Both the position numbers and the translations under genes were made by a program. DNA of 42,347 nt from JANRKT01 sp033763355 (GTDB taxonomy: Bacteria > Bacteroidota > Bacteroidia > Chitinophagales > Chitinophagaceae), in assembly GCA_033763355.1 (NCBI GenBank), contig JANRKT010000112.1:1-42347 (forward strand). Direction: 5' to 3'. Below the pieces are notes generated by a model, which made no database searches, was not told the origin of the DNA, and worked only from the letters and a program-made list of their open reading frames with translations. Below, piece after piece: positions 26,901 to 33,777 of the stretch. Numbering within the stretch: position 1 is the first letter of the stretch; every line of letters begins with the position of its first letter.

Positions 26901-27115
26901 GAAACGGCGTCTTCTACTTTTTTAGTAACCGAGTTCTCCACTTCGGAAGGAGCAGCGCCGGGATATACCGTGGTGATTGTTATCAGTTGCTTTGACATTT
27001 TGGGCAGCAGCTCGTAACCGATAGAACGGTAGCAAACAATTCCTGCCAGGGCCAGCACAGTGAATATTACCACAATCAGTGTGGGCCTTTTTATTGATAT
27101 TTCTGTTAGAGACAT
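23987..27115 (-). CDS. RND multidrug efflux permease (AcrB/HAE1 type)
   Basis: 1042-residue inner-membrane proton/drug antiporter. The N-terminus (MSLTEISIKRPTLIVVIFTV) leads into TM1, followed by a large periplasmic loop, then TM2-6 containing the proton-relay pair in GILVDDSIVVLENIQRH. A second large loop and TM7-12 follow (SIPVALVGALLALALAMQ, TRLRPILMTTIAMVIGMLPLA). The Asp pair and 12-TM layout fit drug-export HAE1 rather than the metal-export HME type. It is last of the TolC-PepSY-adaptor-permease order, with 96 bp to the adaptor gene, which hold a palindromic element. Confidence 0.95.
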   Translation of the reverse strand: MSLTEISIKRPTLIVVIFTVLALAGIVCYRSIGYELLPKMSKQLITITTVYPGAAPSEVENSVTKKVEDAVSSLEKLDNIKSQSQEGISRVVVEFKASADINQAMQDAQRKLDGIASDLPEDTDAPEISKFSTDDAPVMKLAVTAKSESRELFDIVEQRIVPLLSKLDGVANVGLIGGEERQIRVNIDRNKLEAYGLDAQHVLKAVETSNLDFPAGSVKNENNETTIRLAAKFQNVKDIEEVVVTSREGRSIFLKDVATVIDGTKETETISRFNSSGSVGLLMYKQSDANAVKVSEQVRDEIAKLEKEYAAKELKLAIAQDTSDFTLKAAEAVNHDLLLAIFLVALVMLVFLHSMRNAIIVMVAIPASLVTTYIAIYAFGFTFNLMTLLALSLVIGILVDDSIVVLENIQRHMEMGKDNRRAALEGRNEIGFTAMSITLVDVVVFLPLAMVDGLIGNILKQFSAVVVVSTLMSLFVCFTLTPLLVSRFGKLTHPSKKKLGGRIILWVEKGIERLSERYTSILKWSLAHKRWVLIPTIVLLFGSFALVGGGFIGKEFVSMGDRGELVINLELPKDATIQQTNLKTQEAEQYILSKAEVVNVFSTMGKSENKMAQQGERYKSELGVTLVDKSKRTMNSEQFSAILKKELEKKMEGVKVTTSQVDMMGNTSEAPIQLVLYGNNTDELLGYADTVLAKMKRVAGTSAQKISIENNKPEISVKVDKEKMMALGLRMDQVGSIINLAFSGNGDTKLTEGKYEYDIMIKLDDAERQSADELKQLSFVNAAGETVRLGQFADVERTIGPAKLERKDRISSVTVSCEVVGRPQGTVGAEIQALVEKDPMPEGMTITYEGNMKQQADAFGSLALALLASIILVYLIMVALYNSYIYPFVVLFSIPVALVGALLALALAMQSLNIFTILGIIMLVGLVAKNAILLVDYTNQLKEQGMKTMDALMESGRTRLRPILMTTIAMVIGMLPLALASGAGAEWKNGMAWALIGGLTSSMLLTLVVVPVMYIIIDKIKDRFTKEKPAEAPAATAIAAAT

Positions 27116-27150
27116 AATATATTTTTTTACATTTTTTTTAATGATGTATT

Positions 27151-27215
27151 GTGAGTGGTGAGTGCCTTACTCACAACTCACCACCTGCCTACCGTCAGGC
27201 AGGTTCACCACTCAC
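27151..27215. repeat. Nested palindromic element between RND adaptor and permease genes
   Basis: Outer arms GTGAGTGGTGA (27151-27161) and TCACCACTCAC (27205-27215) enclose an inner perfect hairpin CCTGCCT / AGGCAGG (27184-27190 and 27197-27203, 6-nt loop). Extra GTGAG/CTCAC copies lie between. The right arm overlaps the adaptor stop codon. It may tune permease expression within the operon. Confidence 0.65.
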
Positions 27216-28264
27216 TTATTGATTGAAATGTTAGTGCCATTCTCCAGGTTCAACTGTCCTGAGATCACTACCTGCTCGCCGGCTTGTAATCCTTTCGTCA
27301 CCTGAACTTTGGCGGATGTAACAATACCGGTTTGAATGCTTCTCAGTTCCGCTTTATTCCCAACCGCAACATACACTTTGGCATCTTTTGCACTGCCAAG
27401 CAATGCACTTACGGGAATGGAAAGTCCTTTTTCAGTTTCTTCCATTGTGAAATGAACATCTGCGAGGATACCGGCTTTCAGTTTTTCTTTATCGCTATTG
27501 GGAAAAGTTATTTCGGTTAAAAATTTCCCTGATGCATCCGCCCTGTCGCTGATCATGCTGATCTTACCTTTTTTTGGTTGTGAAAGAACAACACTGCTGA
27601 TTGTTACCGGCTGACCAACTTTCACTCTAAATGATTCCTGCTCGGAGAGGTAAATATTTATTTTCAGTGATGAATTATCAATCAACTGGCCAAGCGCCGT
27701 TCCGTAAGAAACAAATGAACCCAATTCAACTGCTACATTTTCTATCTTGCCGCTGAAGGGCGACCTGATTTGCATGTGTTCCATCTGCTCCAGTACCTGT
27801 TTCTTTTCTGCCTGCAGCGAATTGATTTGCAATTGGGCGCTTTCAGCCTGCATAGGTGTAGCGCCGCCTATTGCTATCAGGTTATTATACCGGGCTAAAT
27901 CAAGTTTTGCTTTGGCAATGGAAGCCTCAATGCTGTTCAACTGAACGCTGTAAACAGAAGCATCCAATGCTGCTATCACCTGTCCTGCCTTTACCATATC
28001 GCCGTTATCAATATATAAACCCACCAGTTTACCCTGCACTTCAGAAGCTATCTTCACTTCTTTTGCGGGTATGGTTGATCCGTTGATGGTGAAAGAAGTA
28101 TTGAATGAATCTTCTTTTACTTCATAAACTTTCACGGGTATCACCGGGTTTTCTTTTACCGGGTTGGCCGCTTTGTCAATTTTCGCTTTGTTGCTGGCCA
28201 GCGATAATCCAATGGAGCCGGCGATTAATACAATTGTCCCGATTGTTATTATTTTCTTTTTCAT
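27212..28264 (-). CDS. RND efflux periplasmic adaptor (membrane fusion protein)
   Basis: 350 residues. An N-terminal signal/anchor (MKKKIITIGTIVLIAGSIGL) is followed by a barrel-sandwich (lipoyl-like) half (VQGKLVGLYIDNGDMVKAGQ). Then come a short helical hairpin (about 105-150), the second lipoyl half (IRSPFSGKIENVAVELGSFV), a beta-barrel domain and a membrane-proximal domain. It links the permease to the TolC-type channel. The sequence around its start codon is repeated at the TolC stop (29223-29248), hinting at a duplication within the operon. Confidence 0.93.
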   Translation of the reverse strand: MKKKIITIGTIVLIAGSIGLSLASNKAKIDKAANPVKENPVIPVKVYEVKEDSFNTSFTINGSTIPAKEVKIASEVQGKLVGLYIDNGDMVKAGQVIAALDASVYSVQLNSIEASIAKAKLDLARYNNLIAIGGATPMQAESAQLQINSLQAEKKQVLEQMEHMQIRSPFSGKIENVAVELGSFVSYGTALGQLIDNSSLKINIYLSEQESFRVKVGQPVTISSVVLSQPKKGKISMISDRADASGKFLTEITFPNSDKEKLKAGILADVHFTMEETEKGLSIPVSALLGSAKDAKVYVAVGNKAELRSIQTGIVTSAKVQVTKGLQAGEQVVISGQLNLENGTNISINK

Positions 28265-28301
28265 TTAAATTGATTTTAAAAAGTCAGTTAATTATGTTTG
28301 G

Positions 28302-29039
28302 TCAGGCGTTTGCCTGGTTAAAATTTCTGATGATCTCACAATCCGCTTTTAACAGGTAACTATTGCTTTGCACATCAATTACCGGGTTTTCTGCAGCATA
28401 CCTCCTGCCGGCTTCATCATCCGCAGCCTGCAACAATGCGGTGCTGAGGGGGCTGATGATGGCATCACCGGAAGCGCCGCTGTTTCCTGTATTGAAATTG
28501 AGTTCAATTTCAGCGTCGCCTTTTTCAAACAGTGTAGCGGGTATAGTGATCTTACCTTCTTTTGATTTGCTTGCGTCGCTGTTTGAAGCATACTTATCAC
28601 TTTGCCTTCTTGTTTTTTTGAACACATTCCAGCTGTTACCGTTTTCTGATTCCAGCACAACCTGCCGGGCTTCATTTTCCATGTTGACGTAATAGCGGAA
28701 CCCGGCCTGGTCTGAAACTTCAAATACAGCAGCAATCCGGTATTCAGCATAATTTTCATGTAGCTTTGCCTGGAGATAAAAAGGCAACTGTTCTGAAGGA
28801 ATATTGCGGGTTAGGCTTAACAATTCTGCAGCAAAACTATAAAGGGCAAACATCCTCATGCCGTTGTAAGTAAAATCAGCTTTATAATAATTGCTGCCTG
28901 CTTCCCATATTACATTCTGTGCAATGGTGAATTTAACCCTGAAAGCCTCAAGAACTTCAGGCTTTATTTTGTCGTTACCGGCAAAAACCATGTTTGCCAG
29001 CATCATTATCAGTGTCAGTGTTATCATTATCTTTTTCAT
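28302..29039 (-). CDS. PepSY-like periplasmic protein embedded in the RND operon
   Basis: 245 residues with a signal peptide (MKKIMITLTLIMMLANMVFA). A region of about residues 25-145 matches the pattern of putative-beta-lactamase-inhibitor-like PepSY (DUF2874) proteins: an aromatic residue after NVIW, YYKADFTYNGMRMFALYS, then a second similar unit. The C-terminal 95 residues are low in hydrophobicity and end with DVQSNSYLLKADCEIIRNFN; they match nothing I know. It lies between TolC and the adaptor, a place where RND operons normally have no gene. A role in envelope sensing or assembly is speculative. Confidence 0.7.
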   Translation of the reverse strand: MKKIMITLTLIMMLANMVFAGNDKIKPEVLEAFRVKFTIAQNVIWEAGSNYYKADFTYNGMRMFALYSFAAELLSLTRNIPSEQLPFYLQAKLHENYAEYRIAAVFEVSDQAGFRYYVNMENEARQVVLESENGNSWNVFKKTRRQSDKYASNSDASKSKEGKITIPATLFEKGDAEIELNFNTGNSGASGDAIISPLSTALLQAADDEAGRRYAAENPVIDVQSNSYLLKADCEIIRNFNQANA

Positions 29040-29075
29040 TTCTATATTTTTTTGTTGCTTAATGGTTGCTTTAAT

Positions 29076-29225
29076 TTATGAGAGACATATGCGGATGGTC
29101 TCCCTGGTTGTTCTGAGATAAATACTTTGAGAAATTATTTTTTGCGTACTCACCGGGACCAGTATAAGGCTGATGGCGTTAATAACTGATGCCGAAGCAA
29201 TAATGGTGATCATTTTCTTTTCCAT
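29076..29225 (-). pseudogene. 49-codon frame, possible relic of an adaptor-like 5' end
   Basis: The ATG directly follows the TolC stop (TAAATG). The product starts MEKKMITIIASASVINAISL, similar to the RND adaptor N-terminus MKKKIITIGTIVLIAGSIGL. The DNA across the stop/start junction (AAAATCAATATAAATG) is nearly identical to that before the adaptor gene (AAAATCAATTTAAATG). The frame then ends after a non-hydrophobic tail. It may be a truncated duplicate left by insertion of the PepSY-like gene, or a short translated peptide. Confidence 0.35.
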
Positions 29226-30578
29226 TTATATTGATTTTAAAAATTCAGTCAGCAATGTTCCGTTTGCCCTGTGCAGGTCAAGTCTTCCGGTCTGCACATC
29301 TATAAGCGCCTGCATATAGTGGTTCCTTGCCTGGCTCAGTTCGCTTTCCGCATCCAGCAGTTCCATCAGCGTTGTTACGCCTTCAGTGTATAATGCTTTT
29401 CTTGTTTCAAACACTTTTGAAGCCAGTTCAAGGTTCTTCTTTGTAATACTGTACTGCTGTTGTTTGTTGCCAAAAGTTCCCTTTGCACTGAACAATTCCA
29501 TCTCAGCTTTTTCTTCCTGTTGCCTGCTTTGCAGTTTCAATTGTTCAAGTTGTATAGTTGCAGTGCTGATACGGCTTTTCCTGCGGCTTCCGTCAAGAAT
29601 GGGAACACTTACAGAAAGGCCCAAAGTGGATGCTTTTGTTAGGTAATCCCCATTAAATGCTTTTCCGGGTTCGTCAAACTGCGACTGGAAGTAGTACCTG
29701 AAATAGGAGCTTATAACCGGCAATTTTTCTGCTCGGATGCTTTTTAATTCAACCTCTTTTGATTCCATCATTTGCCTTGACAAACGGATGTCTTCACGCA
29801 GAGCAAGATTGTTACCTTTTAAAGGTGAATTCAGGTCGTTTGAAATACTGTCGGAAATAATAGTTTCTGCAGAAGCGGGAAGGCCGGTCAGGTAATTAAA
29901 ATATGCGAGCTGATCGTTGTATTGTGTCAGCAGCTTGTTTAACTGCGATTCCATATTGGCAACATTTATTTCCAGCGATTCATAATCTATTCTTTTCAGC
30001 AGCCCGTTTTCATACTGCCCTTTAGCTATTGAAAGCACCTCTTTCATATTAAGATAGTCGTGGCGGGTGGTGCGGATCATTTCGGCATTGGTTTGCAAAG
30101 AATAAAATGTTGAAGCTACCTGGTAAACCAGTTCTTCTTTGCTCAGGTTGTATTTTGTTTTCGCTATCAGGGTATTCAGCCCGGCAGATTTTATCTGTAT
30201 CAGCAGGTCTTTGCGGTAAATGGTTTGCGTTGCTTCAATGCCTGATTTAAGGTTGTACTTTGTTCCGAACTGAACAGGCACCAGTTCTTTTGAAGGCTGG
30301 CCTGTAAGGCTGCCCGGTACCATTTGTGAGGGGATAGCAGGGTTGTATTCCATACCGCTTGAATATTTTACCTGCGGACGGTATGAACCAGCCAGTTCCC
30401 TGTTCTTATAATCTGCAACTGAAATATCAAGGCTGTCAGACCGGAGTGAACTGTTATTTGCCAGCGCCATATTAATGGCCGTTTTCACATCCAGTGGTTT
30501 TGACTGCGCCGTTACTATTTCTGCTGTAACCATAAAAAGCAGGGTCAGTTTCAGCATCCCGGTCAGTTTACTTTTCAT
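29226..30578 (-). CDS. TolC-family outer-membrane efflux channel
   Basis: 450 residues with a signal peptide (to about residue 24, ending VTAQ) and two repeats of the outer-membrane efflux protein fold: long helices with small strands. Typical stretches are LDVKTAINMALANNSSLRSD at the N-terminus and ALYTEGVTTLMELLDAESEL near the C-terminus. It forms the exit duct for the RND pump encoded downstream. It is the first large gene after the promoter module at 30809-30902, separated from it by a leader of about 225 nt. Confidence 0.94.
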   Translation of the reverse strand: MKSKLTGMLKLTLLFMVTAEIVTAQSKPLDVKTAINMALANNSSLRSDSLDISVADYKNRELAGSYRPQVKYSSGMEYNPAIPSQMVPGSLTGQPSKELVPVQFGTKYNLKSGIEATQTIYRKDLLIQIKSAGLNTLIAKTKYNLSKEELVYQVASTFYSLQTNAEMIRTTRHDYLNMKEVLSIAKGQYENGLLKRIDYESLEINVANMESQLNKLLTQYNDQLAYFNYLTGLPASAETIISDSISNDLNSPLKGNNLALREDIRLSRQMMESKEVELKSIRAEKLPVISSYFRYYFQSQFDEPGKAFNGDYLTKASTLGLSVSVPILDGSRRKSRISTATIQLEQLKLQSRQQEEKAEMELFSAKGTFGNKQQQYSITKKNLELASKVFETRKALYTEGVTTLMELLDAESELSQARNHYMQALIDVQTGRLDLHRANGTLLTEFLKSI

Positions 30579-30780
30579 AATTGTGTTTTTTGATTTTATT
30601 GTTGTTGTTATTTAATGTGGCGGAAGTGCAAATGACAGCCTGCAGGTTCAAAAGCGCCTTTATCAATTTTGAAGAAAGGCCGGTATTCCCCGAACATGGA
30701 GCTGAATCAGGTTTTTGAATACCGGCCATGAAGTAAATATTGATAAGACCGTTATGAAGTATTGTTTGTGTCATTTTCAT
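30568..30780 (-). CDS. Candidate 70-residue leader ORF overlapping the TolC start
   Basis: The frame starts 29 bp after the -7-like box of promoter copy B. This spacing is close to that of the real first genes behind copies A and C (34 and 37 bp). It ends 11 bp inside TolC, which would allow translational coupling. The sequence (MKMTQTILHNGLINIYFMAG...) shows no family, and its Asn/Lys-rich end looks like translated AT-rich spacer. It could be a leader peptide or chance. Confidence 0.2.
   Translation of the reverse strand: MKMTQTILHNGLINIYFMAGIQKPDSAPCSGNTGLSSKLIKALLNLQAVICTSATLNNNNNKIKKHNYEK
30678..30727 (-). promoter_or_regulatory. Leader hairpin of the efflux operon
   Basis: GGCCGGTATTC (30678-30688) is perfectly inverted at 30717-30727 with a 28-nt loop. 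It lies inside the presumed 5' untranslated leader of TolC, about 100 nt before its ATG. It could control translation or transcription elongation. Confidence 0.5.
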
Positions 30781-30808
30781 TTTTTCCTGTCAAAAAATAT
30801 TGACGACA

Positions 30809-30902
30809 CAAAAATGCGATGCTGAAAAGGCGATACTGTTCAGATTCACCAATCCGAACCGGTTGAATGAGCAGGTAGTGGTTCGGGTTTATTAATCCGA
30901 AC
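30809..30902 (-). promoter_or_regulatory. Conserved promoter/operator module, copy B (RND efflux operon)
   Basis: Plus-strand order: CAAAAATG (30809-30816, complement of the -7-like CATTTTTG), AATCCGAAC (30851-30859), 21 bp, GTTCGG (30881-30886), 10 bp, CCGAAC (30897-30902). The last two half-sites form the dyad GTTCGG-N10-CCGAAC. The 34-bp distance from the inner half-site to the -7-like box equals that in copies A and C. ATCTGAACAG and AAGGCGAT blocks are also shared with copy C. Confidence 0.7.
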
Positions 30903-30977
30903 GACCGTTTTTATTAATGAAATGAAAATCAGGGGAAAAGGCAGTACCCGGGTGAGGCTGATAAAAAAGACCGGAAT

Positions 30978-31015
30978 AAAAAAACCATACCTAAGCCGGT
31001 ATTTTAAGCTGGTAT
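30978..31015 (-). terminator. Possible terminator of the AraC-family gene
   Basis: Read on the minus strand, ATACC-AGC pairs with GCT-(bulge TA)-GGTAT and is followed by GTTTTTTTA. The stem abuts the stop codon at 31015. The stem is weak, but the T tract is good. Confidence 0.4.
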
Positions 31016-32217
31016 TATGTTGAAACAGCAGGAATACTACCCCTGTCCCGGAACTCCGTGGGTGTGAGGCCTGTAAATTTTTTGAATACTGTATTGAAAG
31101 TGGTCTTGGAATTAAACCCTGCTTCAAAACCTACTGAAAGGATGGTGTAGTTTCTGTTTTTTGCATCAAGCAATAAGCGTTTGGCTTCTTCAACCCTGTA
31201 CCCGTTTACCACATCGTAAAAATTCTTTTTCATCCCTTCATTCAGTGCCTGGGATACCTGGTATGCAGGCGCCTCTAGTTTATCTGCCAGTTGCTGAAGG
31301 GTAAGTTCGGTTTCCTGGTAAAGTTTTTCCGTCACCATCAGGTTGGTTATTTTTTTAACCAGTTCAGCTATCCGCTCAGCACTTAAACCAGGTTTTTCCG
31401 TTTTTTGATTTGAAGAATCAACAGAACCTCTTTCTATTTCCTCTGCTTTGTGTATTTCCTCCTGCACTGCCTGTTTATTTATATCAGGCCTCATTTGCCA
31501 GATTGTATGCTGCATAAACCCTTTGTATGTAGCCATGTAAATATAAGGTGTTGCTATGGCCATATTAACAAGCAATAGTGAATTGAAGTACTGCGGGTAA
31601 CTCAGCATTAAAGGAAAGACAACCAGAAATGTGCATATAAGCACAACATATCCGTTTACAAGGAACTTTGCCCATTGCAGGTCTATGCGGCTGGTTTCAG
31701 AAAATAAATGATGAATGGAACGCTGATAAGATTTTAAAGCGTTGCGGGCAAGAAAGTAATACAGCAACTGCTGTATTGTTCTTATTAACATCACAAGCAG
31801 CGACAATGGCCTCTTCAGTCCTTCCACCGGAACTTCCTTCGCATCAGGATATATCCTGCCCATAGCGGTCAGGTTAAAATAGGCAAGAAAGAAAATCAGT
31901 AAAACAGGGAGCAAATGCGGCATTATCTTCTGCCAGGTAATTGCTTCCTTAAAACTGCGGAGATAGAAGAAGAGCAGGATACCCGGCAACATGGGGATGG
32001 GCTGTATGAAATAGCTGTTTTGCCACCCAATGAGGTTCATGGTGAACGGCATTGTCATTACAGCGGTAATACAAAAAATATATACTGCCAGGAATATATT
32101 AACCGACCTGTCGCTTTTGGGATGAAAATAAATAAACCCTGCCATCAGCATACCCTGCAATATGCCAAACCCGCATATAAAAGAAAGTATCTTTTCTGAA
32201 AGTGAAAGGATAAGCAT
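31015..32217 (-). CDS. AraC-family transcription regulator with N-terminal seven-helix membrane domain
   Basis: 400 residues. About seven hydrophobic helices fill residues 8-245 (LSFICGFGILQGMLMAGFIY to NMAIATPYIYMATYKGFM). A charged linker follows, then an AraC-type helix-turn-helix pair (about 300-395, LTLQQLADKLEAPAYQVSQA and ILSVGFEAGFNSKTTFNTVF, ending KKFTGLTPTEFRDR). Such 7TM-AraC proteins sense unknown signals at the inner membrane. It lies between two copies of the GTTCGG promoter module, which makes it the leading candidate for their regulator; that link is inference. Confidence 0.9.
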   Translation of the reverse strand: MLILSLSEKILSFICGFGILQGMLMAGFIYFHPKSDRSVNIFLAVYIFCITAVMTMPFTMNLIGWQNSYFIQPIPMLPGILLFFYLRSFKEAITWQKIMPHLLPVLLIFFLAYFNLTAMGRIYPDAKEVPVEGLKRPLSLLVMLIRTIQQLLYYFLARNALKSYQRSIHHLFSETSRIDLQWAKFLVNGYVVLICTFLVVFPLMLSYPQYFNSLLLVNMAIATPYIYMATYKGFMQHTIWQMRPDINKQAVQEEIHKAEEIERGSVDSSNQKTEKPGLSAERIAELVKKITNLMVTEKLYQETELTLQQLADKLEAPAYQVSQALNEGMKKNFYDVVNGYRVEEAKRLLLDAKNRNYTILSVGFEAGFNSKTTFNTVFKKFTGLTPTEFRDRGSIPAVST

Positions 32218-32234
32218 ATCCTTTGATTATGGGC

Positions 32235-32242
32235 CAAAGTTA
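32235..32242 (-). promoter_or_regulatory. -7 promoter box for the AraC-family gene
   Basis: On the minus strand TAACTTTG matches TAnnTTTG exactly and lies 18 bp before the ATG at 32217. No good TTTG is at the -33 distance, so the promoter is only partly supported. Confidence 0.4.
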
Positions 32243-32309
32243 AAGGGTCTGCAAATTGCAGCATATATATTTTTGTGAGCAGCGGGTTGTGAAGTATGAG
32301 GAAAAAAAA

Positions 32310-33224
32310 TCAAAAATACAGCATGGCAATAGTTCCGCACAGCGCCTTTACCAGCATGAGTCCGTCAACAACCACGAGATAATAAATAAGCGGCCTGCGC
32401 TTTCTTAATGAAAAAACCACGGCAATCAGCAATACAAATGGTACTGTATTCAACAGGAGTTTTACCAGGTGAAACTGGTGGGTTAATGCGTAATAAACAA
32501 ACGAAAATAATCCCAACGCTGATAAAGGGAGTAAAATATAAAAGATGGTTTTTCGCAGCCCCATCCCTACAACAAAAGTCTTTAACCGGCTCACATAATC
32601 TGCTGCATAATCTTTAACATCAAACATAATACACAGCACAGCTACAAACATAAAATTCTTTAAAAAAAGCAATGCCGAAACCTGGTTAAGGCCGTAACTT
32701 ATTTTATTTACAATGCAGTAAAACAAAACCGGATAAACAGTTACCAGCCCCGCCCATATGAAACCTATAACAAAAGGTTTGAGCCACCCGGTTTTTCTCA
32801 GGTTAAAAAACCCAATTCCGTAATACCATGCGGCAACCAACGGGAAAATTATGATAAAAAACCATTGACCGGCCGGCATATCAAGCAAGGACCGCCAATA
32901 ACTTTTAAGGAATGCGGCAAGCGAAAAGATTAAAATAACAGTAATGATAACCTGGCTCCGCTGCTCAAACTTATAATTGCGGCTGTACCAGCTTGTACGG
33001 GAATTACTGCTCACCAATAAGCATTTTCTTACATAAGGGTAAGTGTAATAAAGAATGGTTGAAACAAAAATTAAAAAGAAGTATAAAAACCCATTTAAGG
33101 GGAAGCGCTGCTGCAGCATGGCCTCTGCAGAAAGCGCCACTGCACACACGCCATAGAAATAATTGCCAAAAAAAATATACTCAGCAATTTTCCTGTGCCA
33201 TTTTATCGCCATTTGCCCTGTCAT
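32310..33224 (-). CDS. UbiA-like prenyltransferase-fold membrane protein
   Basis: 304 residues with about eight to nine transmembrane helices. The second Asp-rich motif of UbiA enzymes is visible (FDVKDYAADYVSRLKT, D202-x2-D205-x3-D209). The first motif (N-D-x2-D-x3-D) is missing at the expected place near residues 60-75, where YPYVRK is found. Such divergent members are common in Bacteroidota and their activity is unproven. The gene stands between the AraC regulator and a terminator-like hairpin. A link to quinone or carotenoid tailoring would be speculation. Confidence 0.65.
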   Translation of the reverse strand: MTGQMAIKWHRKIAEYIFFGNYFYGVCAVALSAEAMLQQRFPLNGFLYFFLIFVSTILYYTYPYVRKCLLVSSNSRTSWYSRNYKFEQRSQVIITVILIFSLAAFLKSYWRSLLDMPAGQWFFIIIFPLVAAWYYGIGFFNLRKTGWLKPFVIGFIWAGLVTVYPVLFYCIVNKISYGLNQVSALLFLKNFMFVAVLCIMFDVKDYAADYVSRLKTFVVGMGLRKTIFYILLPLSALGLFSFVYYALTHQFHLVKLLLNTVPFVLLIAVVFSLRKRRPLIYYLVVVDGLMLVKALCGTIAMLYF

Positions 33225-33240
33225 ATTACTGCTTTATTAA

Positions 33241-33273
33241 AATGTCATCCTGCTTTATATGCAGGATGACATT
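33241..33273 (-). terminator. Perfect hairpin after the DUF2147 gene
   Basis: A 13-bp perfect stem (AATGTCATCCTGC, 33241-33253, with 33261-33273) and 7-nt loop. On the minus strand it is followed by TTTTAAT. It lies 33 bp past the DUF2147 stop and probably ends the DUF4136-DUF2147 transcript. Confidence 0.6.
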
Positions 33274-33306
33274 ATGTACCCTCCTTTTACATGTTAACTG
33301 AATGAA

Positions 33307-33741
33307 TCAGGATACCTTTGTCCAGGTAGTGGTTTTCCCGAACATCGGCGATCCCACATATCCCCTGATCTCAAGGTTTTCGCCTGTGAGTTTCATTTTG
33401 CTCTTGTATGTTTTTCCGTTTTTGGGATTGTACAGTTCACCGCCTGTCCATTCACCGTTATTGAATGTAAAGTCTGACAGGATAACCATGTTAATCATAC
33501 TTCTGTTTCTCATTTCCGCATTTGTATTCTTACTGTCTTTTTTGGGTGTTTTGCCGTCGGGCTCGTACATATCTTTGCCCCATATAATTTTACCAAAGTA
33601 GCTGTTACCTGATTTGTAAATTTCCACTTTGGCATCTTTGTCATCATTCATCCATACGCCCTTTACGGCGTCAGCATCCTGGGCCAATGCACCGGTAAAT
33701 GATCCCACTAAAAATGCTGCAAAAACTATTAACTTTTTCAT
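33307..33741 (-). CDS. DUF2147 family secreted protein
   Basis: 144 residues with a signal peptide (MKKLIVFAAFLVGSFTGALA). The DUF2147 beta-barrel-like domain covers the rest: AVKGVWMNDDKDAKVEIYKS, FGKIIWGKDM, then GGELYNPKNGKTYKSKMKL and LEIRGYVGSPMFGKTTTW. The family is uncharacterised and often linked with the envelope. It is 36 bp downstream of the DUF4136 gene, sharing promoter copy C. Confidence 0.9.
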   Translation of the reverse strand: MKKLIVFAAFLVGSFTGALAQDADAVKGVWMNDDKDAKVEIYKSGNSYFGKIIWGKDMYEPDGKTPKKDSKNTNAEMRNRSMINMVILSDFTFNNGEWTGGELYNPKNGKTYKSKMKLTGENLEIRGYVGSPMFGKTTTWTKVS

Positions 33742-33777
33742 CTCTCTTATTTAATATGTTCTACAGGTAAATTAATA

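Noticed and set aside
26448..27017. 189-codon frame antisense to the RND permease (also 24504-25007, 167 codons)
   Set aside because: Both lie entirely opposite a highly conserved permease; Ser/Thr-rich content is typical of antisense shadows.
30846..31127. 93-codon minus-strand frame across the end of the AraC gene
   Set aside because: It overlaps the conserved AraC C-terminus in another frame and the promoter module B.
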